Positions 6,331 through 12,347 of a stretch of 12,607 nucleotides of DNA are shown here, piece by piece (the stretch's first letter is position 1; each line of letters opens with the position of its first letter). Position numbers and translations under genes: made by a program. Below the pieces are notes generated by a model that saw only the letters and a program-made list of their open reading frames with translations, did no database searches and was not told the origin of the DNA. Source of the stretch: Chlorobiota bacterium (lineage in GTDB: Bacteria; Bacteroidota; Bacteroidia; Bacteroidales; JAADGE01); assembly GCA_030592825.1 (NCBI GenBank), contig JAUVIG010000070.1, positions 1 through 12,607 on the forward strand, written 5' to 3'.

Positions 6331-8575
6331 ATTTCACATCTGCTAAACTTACAACTTTATAAACCTTGCCTTCAGTATTTTTTAAGGGAATATAAACACT
6401 ACTTATATTAACCAGCTTTTCTTCAACATTAATAATTTGTTGAAATTCCATTTTTTTTCCGGCTCTTAGTTCCCTCCAAAAGTTATTGAACGATTCTGTG
6501 TTTAATGCTTCTGTACTAAAACTACCTTGAAACTTTCCAATAATATCCTTTTTTTCTTTCTTTAATAATTTTAAGAAATTCGGACTAATATCAATAATTC
6601 GTCCTTTAGTATCAAATTCAGCAATATTTGCAACACTTTTGACAGCTTCAAAAGTACCGGTCAAGCTATCTAATTTATTATTTAATTCATCAGTTGAAGC
6701 CTGCATTTCTTCAATATTTTGTCTGATCTCCTCTTCTTGCGAAGCTGATTGCTCTGACTTAATTTTTGTTTCTTTAAGTAATCCCGCAGTTCTTGCATTA
6801 ATCTTAACCATTGAAATAGCTGACGCAATTCCTTCAGCTATTTGTTCAACTAAATTGATCTTATATTCTTCAATATTTTTGAAAGATGCTAATTCAACAA
6901 CACCGAAAACTTCTTCATGAAAGATCAAAGGAATAATCAATAATGTTCCCGGAATCTCATCACCTAAACCTGAAGTAATATTCAAATAATGTTTCGGAAC
7001 TTTGGTTATGTATATTGTCTCTCTTTCTTGAATACATCTTCCTACTAAACCAACACCATACGGAATACGTTTCTCCAGCATTTTCTTTCTGTCATAAGCA
7101 AAACTTGCCAACAACTCAACATACTTTTGATTCTCATCATCTTCATTAATAACAAATAATCCTCCTTGATTAGCATCAATATAATTTACTAATTCACTAA
7201 TAATTGCATAAGCCAATTCTTCAGGATTATCGGAATGTTCACGAATAATTTCTGAAAATTTTGCAGAACCTCTTGTAGCCCAGTTAAGTCTTTCATCTGC
7301 TTCTTTTCTTTTTTTATCCTCAATTTCAGCAAGTTCAATGCTCCTCTTTAATTCAACCAAAGAATTTCCAATTCTGTCTTCTTTAAATACAGGCGAATAT
7401 GAGTAATCAAAATTTCCTTTCCCGATTTCTTCAATAAATTCAGCCGTTTTATCAAGACTTGAATTAATTTGATTAATTGATTTGTTCAAATCGCCAAATA
7501 CATCTGCCCTGTATTCCGGCAACTTTTTTATTTCATTTACTCTTCCCGTTGCCATTGCAATTATTACTGTTAAAGGCTCTTTAATCTTCGAGTGCCAATA
7601 CCTGTAGAATAAATATGTCATTAACAAAATAACAAAAAAGCCCAATCCTGCATAGAAAAAATAAGTTAAATAAAAATTACTTATAAAAGAATACATTTCT
7701 CTGTTAGGTATAACAGATAAAAGACTTAATTTACCGGTGGCATCAGTAATATTTACAGGAATATAATTCACAATGTAATCATCTCTCCTGTATTTCCAAA
7801 AAAATGAATTCTGTTTTACGATTTTACTGTTTGAAATGAATTTTCGTTCATTTATTTCTCTTAAAATTTCATTATCAATATTACTGTTTTCTGATAAATT
7901 CAGAAACAATTCTTCAGAGAGAATGTATGACCGGACAGATTTTGATGAGATTAAGTTATTATTGAAATTCTTTCTTAATTTTTCAAATTCCACTTTTATT
8001 CCTGCAAATCCGGTGAATTTGTTATTTAAATACAGCGGAACAGCATAAACTAATACAAATTGATTTATTTTTTCCGAGTTTTTGTAATCATTAGTAAAAA
8101 AGATAATACTTTCTTGAGTTCCGAGTAATTTTGAAGATATTTTTTCAAAAAACATATCTTCCGAATTATAAGTTCTTTTATTATAATTTAATTGGTCATC
8201 ACTTCTGTAATATTCATTAATAAACTTTGTTTCATCAACATTATCATTCCTTATATACCATACAGAACTGTAATCAGTGTTATTTATCAGAATATCTTTT
8301 AAAATATCTCTTAAGAATTGTTCCTGTGCATTTTGTTCTTTAAAACTAAAATTTTCTATTGTTTTTTTAAAGGTGTTAAGTACTTTTAAATCCGAATTTA
8401 ATTTACCACTAATGATTAAACTGTGTTTTTGTGTCAACTCATTCGAATTTGAAATAATATTATCTTTCGAATAATTTATAATATTAGAGAAAATTAAAAT
8501 ATAGATAACGAAATATATTATTAAAACCGGAGTTAAAATATACAGAAACAATCTATTTTTAAGATTAATTCGCAT
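6329..8575 (-). CDS. Membrane sensor: extracellular region, HAMP-like linker, GAF and PAS, no output domain
   Basis: 748 residues. A transmembrane helix (about 9-32) and a second one (about 301-324) flank a periplasmic region of about 270 residues that looks like a Cache-type sensor (WYIRNDN, VYAVPLYLNNKFTGFAGIKVEFEKL, VNYIPV). Then come a HAMP-like helical linker (about 325-400), a coiled coil (405-435), a GAF domain (about 441-592, with QGGLFVINEDD and PLIFHEEVFGVVELAS), a second coiled coil (593-645, EEEIRQNIEEMQASTDEL), and a C-terminal PAS domain (about 646-748, FDTKGRIIDISPNFLKLL). The frame ends right after the PAS core, with no histidine kinase, GGDEF, EAL, phosphatase or methyl-accepting signalling tip. 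The stop at 6331-6329 lies in the shared terminator, so truncation is not suggested. It may signal through a partner. A full promoter is seen at 8669-8699. Confidence 0.85.
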   Translation of the reverse strand: MRINLKNRLFLYILTPVLIIYFVIYILIFSNIINYSKDNIISNSNELTQKHSLIISGKLNSDLKVLNTFKKTIENFSFKEQNAQEQFLRDILKDILINNTDYSSVWYIRNDNVDETKFINEYYRSDDQLNYNKRTYNSEDMFFEKISSKLLGTQESIIFFTNDYKNSEKINQFVLVYAVPLYLNNKFTGFAGIKVEFEKLRKNFNNNLISSKSVRSYILSEELFLNLSENSNIDNEILREINERKFISNSKIVKQNSFFWKYRRDDYIVNYIPVNITDATGKLSLLSVIPNREMYSFISNFYLTYFFYAGLGFFVILLMTYLFYRYWHSKIKEPLTVIIAMATGRVNEIKKLPEYRADVFGDLNKSINQINSSLDKTAEFIEEIGKGNFDYSYSPVFKEDRIGNSLVELKRSIELAEIEDKKRKEADERLNWATRGSAKFSEIIREHSDNPEELAYAIISELVNYIDANQGGLFVINEDDENQKYVELLASFAYDRKKMLEKRIPYGVGLVGRCIQERETIYITKVPKHYLNITSGLGDEIPGTLLIIPLIFHEEVFGVVELASFKNIEEYKINLVEQIAEGIASAISMVKINARTAGLLKETKIKSEQSASQEEEIRQNIEEMQASTDELNNKLDSLTGTFEAVKSVANIAEFDTKGRIIDISPNFLKLLKKEKKDIIGKFQGSFSTEALNTESFNNFWRELRAGKKMEFQQIINVEEKLVNISSVYIPLKNTEGKVYKVVSLADVK

Positions 8576-8668
8576 AATTGAATTTTTTTAAATGAATAGG
8601 CTGTGATTGTTAAAAAGAAATATTTTATATACAATATCAATAATAAACCCCAATCCGCCTGTTTATTA

Positions 8669-8699
8669 CAAAAATACAGTTTAATTTTGAATCAACAAA
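8669..8699 (-). promoter_or_regulatory. Complete Bacteroidota-type promoter of the sensor gene
   Basis: On the minus strand TTTG (8699-8696) is followed after 19 bp by TATTTTTG (8676-8669), matching both the -33 TTTG and the -7 TAnnTTTG boxes at an accepted spacing. Transcription would begin near 8664, giving a leader of roughly 88 nt to the ATG at 8575. This is the only promoter in the window where I see both boxes. Confidence 0.65.
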
Positions 8700-8846
8700 T
8701 AATTCATAATAAGATATTCATACTTATTAAAAGAATAAAACTGTTTATTATGTAATCTGTAAAAAGTTATTATTACACAATAACAATTAATTACTACTCA
8801 TTTTATAATGTTAAATATTAAATTTTTAATAAATAATTTTTTTTAT

Positions 8847-8854
8847 TAAATTTG
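8847..8854 (+). promoter_or_regulatory. Candidate -7 promoter box for the lipoprotein operon
   Basis: TAAATTTG matches TAnnTTTG and lies 28 bp before the ATG at 8883. Only T residues occur where a -33 TTTG would sit. Confidence 0.5.
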
Positions 8855-8882
8855 TACTTTCAACTTATTAATTAAAAACACT

Positions 8883-9701
8883 ATGAGCAGAAAATTACTA
8901 TCCATTTTAATACTTATTTCTTTAAGTATTATTTATATGAGCAGTTGCAAATCAGGCGAAGATGCTGATCAAGACGATTTGGTCGGTGAAACACTTGATT
9001 CTGTAGATATAAGAGAAGAAATTATCATATCTATGTTAGCGCCTTCAGACATGGCAGTAATGTTAATGGATAATCCTGACCTATACTTTAATAAAGATAT
9101 TATTAATCCTACAACTAATTCTGATAAGTATAATACAAATGTTAAAATTGCTTTAAATATCGGAATATATACTGCAGATTTGAGCTATGCAAGCCTTTTC
9201 GAACAGGAACAAATAACATACGATTATTTAGATGTTGTAAAAGGAATGTCTGAAGAAATCGGCATTACAAATTCCATTGAGAAAAGACATCTTGATATGA
9301 TCAAGAACTCAAAATTAGATAAAAATGAAATGATTCGTATTATTAATGAATCATTTATGAATACTGATGCTTATCTAAGAGAAAATAACAGACAAAAGAT
9401 TATCACTATGATTTTAATCGGCGGTTGGGTTGAAGCTCAATATATTGCTGTATCTTTATCTAAAAATTCGCCTGATACTAACAAGCAATTAACAGAAAGT
9501 ATTTTAGCCCAAAAGATTTCATTAGAACTAATGACATTGGCTCTTGAAAATATACAACATGATAATACTTTACTTTCATTAAAAAAAGATATTGATAAAA
9601 TATATGAGGCATATATTTTAATGGAAGATAATTTAAATGAAGAAAACTTTGAAAACTTTTGTAATTTGATTTCAGAAGTAAGAAAAAATTACATTGTTTA
9701 A
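8883..9701 (+). CDS. Lipoprotein of unknown function, predicted all-helical
   Basis: 272 residues. MSRKLLSILILISLSIIYMSSCKS is a lipoprotein signal sequence with a lipobox ending at Cys22, so the protein should be lipid-anchored in the envelope. An acidic linker follows (GEDADQDDLVGE). The remainder looks mainly alpha-helical, with motifs such as LAPSDMAVMLMDNPDLYFNKDIINP, KIALNIGIYTADLSYASLFEQEQITYDYLDVVKGMSEEIGI and MILIGGWVEAQYI. I recall similar uncharacterised lipoproteins, with a NLGIYxADLSYA-like segment, in other Bacteroidota, but know no function. A small secreted protein gene begins 21 bp downstream, so the two form an operon. It is divergent from the membrane sensor gene, with promoter boxes for both in the gap. 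Confidence 0.82.
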   Translation: MSRKLLSILILISLSIIYMSSCKSGEDADQDDLVGETLDSVDIREEIIISMLAPSDMAVMLMDNPDLYFNKDIINPTTNSDKYNTNVKIALNIGIYTADLSYASLFEQEQITYDYLDVVKGMSEEIGITNSIEKRHLDMIKNSKLDKNEMIRIINESFMNTDAYLRENNRQKIITMILIGGWVEAQYIAVSLSKNSPDTNKQLTESILAQKISLELMTLALENIQHDNTLLSLKKDIDKIYEAYILMEDNLNEENFENFCNLISEVRKNYIV

Positions 9702-9722
9702 AACTACCCAAATTATTTTAAA

Positions 9723-10163
9723 ATGAATTCATATCTAAAATATATTTTCTTAATAGCTTTTATAAGTACCTTTTCATTTTCTAAAGTCAATGCACAATGT
9801 ATTGACCTTGTAAAACATAAAGGTTTTACATATCTTGATACAAGTAAGTATATCCCCGAAGCAAGATTTAATGCACTGCCTTTAAGAGAAGGAGATGATG
9901 TTGATATATACAAATCCTTTTTTAAAGGACGTAATTACAGAATTGTTGTTGTAGCTGCTGATAATATGCCAAAATTAAACTTTAAAGTTACAAATTTCCA
10001 AAGGCAAACATTATATGACAGTAAAATAACGAAGATGGAAAGTTGGGATTTTGTATCAGATAAAAACCAAAACTTAATTATATCGGTAGAAGTTCCTAAA
10101 GCAAAAAAAGATGAGAAACCTCAAAGCGGATGTGTTGCCGTAATTGTAGGTTTTTCTTATTAG
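9723..10163 (+). CDS. Small secreted protein, predicted beta-rich
   Basis: 146 residues. MNSYLKYIFLIAFISTFSFS starts a signal peptide that would be cut after VNA, leaving QCIDLVKHKGFTYLDTSKYI at the mature N-terminus. This C-x(n)-K-GFTYLD beginning, followed by LREGDDVDIYKSFFKGRNYRIVVVAADNMPKLNFKVTN, suggests a compact beta-sandwich-like periplasmic domain. Two cysteines remain after cleavage, one near each end (QC and SGCVAV), and could form a disulfide. No family with known function is recognised. It follows the lipoprotein gene by 21 bp, so the two are probably made together and act in the envelope. Transcription appears to end at the hairpin at 10191-10227, inside the 3' end of the convergent HMG-CoA lyase gene. 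Confidence 0.8.
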   Translation: MNSYLKYIFLIAFISTFSFSKVNAQCIDLVKHKGFTYLDTSKYIPEARFNALPLREGDDVDIYKSFFKGRNYRIVVVAADNMPKLNFKVTNFQRQTLYDSKITKMESWDFVSDKNQNLIISVEVPKAKKDEKPQSGCVAVIVGFSY

Positions 10164-10173
10164 CTTTTTTAAA

Positions 10174-11025
10174 TTAAGTAAAAATATCAGCAGCTTTTTT
10201 GACAGCACTTTCAAAAAAGCTGTTTTTAATATTATGTTCAATACTATTAGCATTTAACCAGTTAATAAAATCACTTGTATTTAAATTTGTAATCAATTCT
10301 TTACCGGTCATAGGACAACCTCCCATACTGTTAAAGACTGTATCAAAATTTCTGCAACCGGCTTCATAAGCTGCTTTAATTTTACTTTCTGTTTCTGAAC
10401 TTTTTGTATGCAAATGAAGATTAAATTCAACATCAGGGAATTCTCTTATCACATTCTCTAAAACCAATCCGATCAAATGAGGAGTTCCTGAAGCAGTTGT
10501 ATCTGCCAAAGGAATATAACGAATGCCTTTTTCATAAAATACCTCAATCCAATCCATTAGAATATCAATTCCCCAATCATCATCATACGGATTACCGAAT
10601 GCTGTTGCAATTGAAATAATTGGTTTTTTATTATTTTTCTCACAGATATTAATAATTTCATCAACCACTTTCAATGACCGGTTAAAATTTGAATTTAAAT
10701 TCTTCTTCTGAAAAGTTTCAGAAATTGCAAAAGGATAATTTATATAAGTAACTTTATCTTGTTTCGAAGCTATGTCGGCATATTTTATATTTCCTGTTAA
10801 AACAGAGATTTTCGTATTACTTTCTTTAGGAATTGTAACATTTTCAATTACTTCATATGTATCTTTCATCTGTGGAACAACTTTTCCCGATACAAAACTT
10901 CCGATATCAATAATATCAAAACCAACTTTAAACAGTTCATTGATGTATTCTGTTTTTTTCTTCGTCGGAATAAATTCCTTTAATGATTGCATTGCATCAC
11001 GAGGTGATTCTGTAATTTTAACCAT
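10174..11025 (-). CDS. Hydroxymethylglutaryl-CoA lyase family protein
   Basis: 283 residues, slightly shorter than the usual 300. HMG-CoA lyase splits HMG-CoA into acetyl-CoA and acetoacetate, the last step of leucine breakdown. The TIM-barrel HMGL-like features are present: SPRDAMQ (7-13, with the catalytic Arg9 and metal-binding Asp10), GFDIIDIGSFVSGKVVPQM (35-53), GNPYDDDWG (144-152), ADTTASGTP (174-182), the metal-binding HLHT (H204, H206) and GGCPM (235-239, active-site Cys237). Asn247 fits the remaining metal ligand. The motif after the cysteine, GGCPMTGKELITNLNT, is the short Bacteroidota form rather than the classical GCPYAxGASGN. Another HMGL-like aldolase specificity is possible. 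A hairpin lies just upstream of the ATG (11036-11054), and the 3' end carries the terminator of the opposing operon. The protein is cytoplasmic. Confidence 0.85.
   Translation of the reverse strand: MVKITESPRDAMQSLKEFIPTKKKTEYINELFKVGFDIIDIGSFVSGKVVPQMKDTYEVIENVTIPKESNTKISVLTGNIKYADIASKQDKVTYINYPFAISETFQKKNLNSNFNRSLKVVDEIINICEKNNKKPIISIATAFGNPYDDDWGIDILMDWIEVFYEKGIRYIPLADTTASGTPHLIGLVLENVIREFPDVEFNLHLHTKSSETESKIKAAYEAGCRNFDTVFNSMGGCPMTGKELITNLNTSDFINWLNANSIEHNIKNSFFESAVKKAADIFT
10191..10227 (+). terminator. Terminator of the lipoprotein operon, inside HMG-CoA lyase coding sequence
   Basis: CAGCTTTTTTGA (10191-10202) pairs perfectly with TCAAAAAAGCTG (10211-10222) around an 8-nt loop and is followed by TTTTT, a strong intrinsic terminator for plus-strand transcripts. 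On the opposite strand the same bases encode the C-terminal residues of the HMG-CoA lyase homologue (SFFESAVKKAA). Confidence 0.8.
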
Positions 11026-11035
11026 AACATTGTAA

Positions 11036-11054
11036 GTCGCCTTTCCAAGGCGAC
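11036..11054. repeat. Hairpin repeat copy 1 (GTCGCCTT / AAGGCGAC)
   Basis: A perfect 8-bp stem GTCGCCTT (11036-11043) and AAGGCGAC (11047-11054) with a 3-nt loop, followed on the plus strand by seven T residues (11056-11062). Read on the minus strand it ends 10 bp before the HMG-CoA lyase ATG, in its leader. A near-copy in inverted orientation lies at 11144-11162, with shared flanking TGTAAGTCG. It can act as a plus-strand terminator, a leader hairpin or a repeat element. Confidence 0.75.
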
Positions 11055-11143
11055 ATTTTTTTGTAAAAAATATTTACCTGAATTCGTTATATTCGTCTTT
11101 AATGATGTAACTTGTTTTCTTCAGGCATTGTTTTTTATATCTT

Positions 11144-11162
11144 GTCGCCTTGAAAAGACGAC
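11144..11162. repeat. Hairpin repeat copy 2, inverted relative to copy 1
   Basis: On the minus strand it reads GTCGTCTT, loop TTC, AAGGCGAC: the same hairpin with one G-T wobble, preceded by the same TTGTAA. It lies directly downstream of the rnpB 3' end and would be in any read-through rnpB transcript toward the HMG-CoA lyase gene. I see nothing else recognisable in 11063-11143. Confidence 0.7.
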
Positions 11163-11166
11163 TTAC

Positions 11167-11173
11167 AAAAAAA
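11167..11173 (-). terminator. T tract ending rnpB
   Basis: Seven consecutive T residues on the minus strand follow directly on the 3' strand of helix P1 (ACCGACTGC), as at the ends of many bacterial rnpB genes. With the hairpin at 11144-11162 it should end the RNA. Confidence 0.6.
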
Positions 11174-11200
11174 GCAGTCGGTCTGTAAGCCGGATTCTGT

Positions 11201-11219
11201 CCCCGAAGCAAATTCGGGG
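11201..11219 (-). repeat. Palindrome copy A inside rnpB (between P2 and P4, 3' side)
   Basis: Plus strand CCCCGAAGCAAATTCGGGG: 7-bp stem, 5-nt loop. In the RNA it lies between the 3' strand of P2 and the conserved ACAGAA-P4 segment, where E. coli M1 RNA has only a short single-stranded joint. The ACAGAA hexamer occurs on both sides of the hairpin. Confidence 0.85.
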
Positions 11220-11391
11220 TTCTGTCATTTATCTTCGTTACAATTCACATTGCAACTTTAGCTCTCAACCCCTCGGCATTGTGCGAGCAGCTCTCAAACG
11301 CCGATATACACGAGATTACAACTTACAAGACGAACGGCTGCCAAAGTCACCCTCGGCACCGGTGAGCTCTTACCTCACCTTCTCACCCTTA

Positions 11392-11410
11392 TCCCGAAAC
11401 AAGTTCGGGA
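11392..11410 (-). repeat. Palindrome copy B inside rnpB (specificity domain, about P12)
   Basis: Plus strand TCCCGAAACAAGTTCGGGA: 7-bp stem, 5-nt loop. It lies just 5' of the conserved AAGGGTGAGAAGGTG segment, which by comparison with E. coli M1 RNA is about the P12 position. Confidence 0.85.
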
Positions 11411-11497
11411 CGGTTATTTTCTTCTTCGTTACTATACCCTCACGAGTGTCTTCCCGTTAGGAAGTGTAATGCTCTGTGTTGTCCGGACTTTCCTCTC

Positions 11498-11516
11498 TCC
11501 CGAAGCAAGTTCGGGA
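11498..11516 (-). repeat. Palindrome copy C inside rnpB (P3 hairpin)
   Basis: Plus strand TCCCGAAGCAAGTTCGGGA: 7-bp stem, 5-nt loop. It lies between P2 and the 5' strand of P4, so it forms helix P3. Confidence 0.88.
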
Positions 11517-11542
11517 CAGCGACAGAACAACCGACTGCGTTG

Positions 11543-11550
11543 CAAAGATA
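11543..11550 (-). promoter_or_regulatory. -7 promoter box of rnpB
   Basis: The minus strand reads TATCTTTG, an exact TAnnTTTG match ending 4 bp before the inferred first base of the RNA at 11538. The fit with the P1 helix boundary supports both calls. No -33 TTTG is seen at 19-21 bp. Confidence 0.7.
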
Positions 11551-11592
11551 CATGTTTTTTAACAGATAGTATATGAATCAAATAAATTTTAG

Positions 11593-11600
11593 TATTTTTG
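11593..11600 (+). promoter_or_regulatory. -7 promoter box of birA, next to its start codon
   Basis: TATTTTTG matches TAnnTTTG and ends 5 bp before the ATG at 11606. If used, transcription would begin at or within a base or two of the start codon, giving a leaderless mRNA. No canonical -33 TTTG is seen. Confidence 0.5.
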
Positions 11601-11605
11601 CAAAA

Positions 11606-12343
11606 ATGAAAACAGCTTTCAATATAATAAATAAAGAAAGCGTATCTTCAACTAATGATGAAGCAAAGAAATTATTGCAAACTGAAAATGTATCTGAATT
11701 TACTGTCATCTCAGCAAACGAACAACTTATCGGCAAAGGACAAAGGAAAAACTCTTGGCACAGTAAAGCCGGAAAAAACCTGACAATCAGCATAATTACA
11801 TTTCCTGCTTTTTTGAAAATTACAGAACAATTTTATTTATCAAAAGTGATTTCGCTTGGTATTTTGGAATATCTGAAAACAAAAGGAAAATATTTCAAAA
11901 TAAAATGGCCAAATGATATTTATTATAAAGATAAAAAAATATGCGGGCTTTTAATTGAAAATACTGTTACAGGATCAACAATAAAGAACTCTGTAATCGG
12001 TATCGGATTAAACATTAATCAAACTGTCTTCCCTAAAGATTTGTCAAAAGCAACTTCTTTATCAATTATTAATGATACAGAATATCTGTTAAGTGAAGAA
12101 TTAAATAATATGTTGAGCAGGATTTATAAGTTTTATAATGACTTAAAAAAATTGAATTTTTCCAAAACAGATAAATTATATCACAATAATTTATACAAAA
12201 TAAACGAATTATCTGAATTTAAAGATTCGAAAGGACAATTCTTGGGAAAAATAACAGGAACTGAACCTGAGGGGAAACTTATTATACAAACTGTTAACAA
12301 TGAAATAAGAACTTACAACTTTAAGGAAGTTGAATTTATATAA
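11606..12343 (+). CDS. birA: Biotin-[acetyl-CoA-carboxylase] ligase
   Basis: 245 residues from the ATG at 11606. It makes biotinyl-AMP and attaches biotin to the lysine of biotin carrier proteins of carboxylases. Motifs: SVSSTNDEAKKLL near the N-terminus, the biotinyl-AMP loop GKGQRKNSWHS (the usual GRGRxGRxW is degenerate here), the catalytic KWPNDIYYKDKKICGLLIEN, and VIGIGLNINQ. There is no N-terminal winged-helix DNA-binding domain, so this is a class I (monofunctional) ligase, not a biotin operon repressor; a short C-terminal SH3-like part (EFKDSKGQFLGKITGTEPEGKLII) is present. The frame could also start at 11573, but the extra 11 residues are not family-like and a -7 promoter box falls inside them. 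It is divergent from rnpB, and its stop lies 4 bp from that of the convergent argS. Confidence 0.92.
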   Translation: MKTAFNIINKESVSSTNDEAKKLLQTENVSEFTVISANEQLIGKGQRKNSWHSKAGKNLTISIITFPAFLKITEQFYLSKVISLGILEYLKTKGKYFKIKWPNDIYYKDKKICGLLIENTVTGSTIKNSVIGIGLNINQTVFPKDLSKATSLSIINDTEYLLSEELNNMLSRIYKFYNDLKKLNFSKTDKLYHNNLYKINELSEFKDSKGQFLGKITGTEPEGKLIIQTVNNEIRTYNFKEVEFI

Positions 12344-12347
12344 TTTT

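Larger units (their letters stand above)
8576..8882. other. Divergent intergenic region of 307 bp
   Basis: It contains the sensor promoter (8669-8699, minus) and a -7 box for the lipoprotein gene (8847-8854, plus). The remaining sequence is very AT-rich, and I found no repeat, RNA gene or open frame with coding character. Confidence 0.6.
11174..11538 (-). ncRNA. rnpB: RNase P RNA, bacterial class A
   Basis: The catalytic RNA subunit of RNase P, which removes 5' leaders from tRNA precursors. The minus strand carries the conserved core: GAGGAAAGTCCGGAC (11495-11481) as the 5' strand of P4, AGGGTGAGAAGGTGAGG with GTAAGAGCTCACCGG in the middle, GATAAATGACAGAAC near the 3' end, and ACAGAATCCGGCTTAC as the 3' strand of P4. 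Ends were set by P1 pairing (GCAGTCGGT at 11538-11530 with ACCGACTGC at 11182-11174); P2 pairs GTTCTGTC with GACAGAAC. The length of 365 nt is normal. A -7 box (11543-11550) places the transcription start at the P1 edge. Unusually, three 19-nt palindromes of one consensus form hairpins inside the RNA (see the repeat entries). Confidence 0.95.

Noticed and set aside
11128..11460. Plus-strand open frame of 110 codons
   Set aside because: It runs antisense through rnpB, whose conserved RNA core fully explains the sequence.
11573..11605. Upstream ATG giving an 11-residue longer BirA
   Set aside because: The added residues do not fit the family, and the sequence there contains the -7 promoter box.
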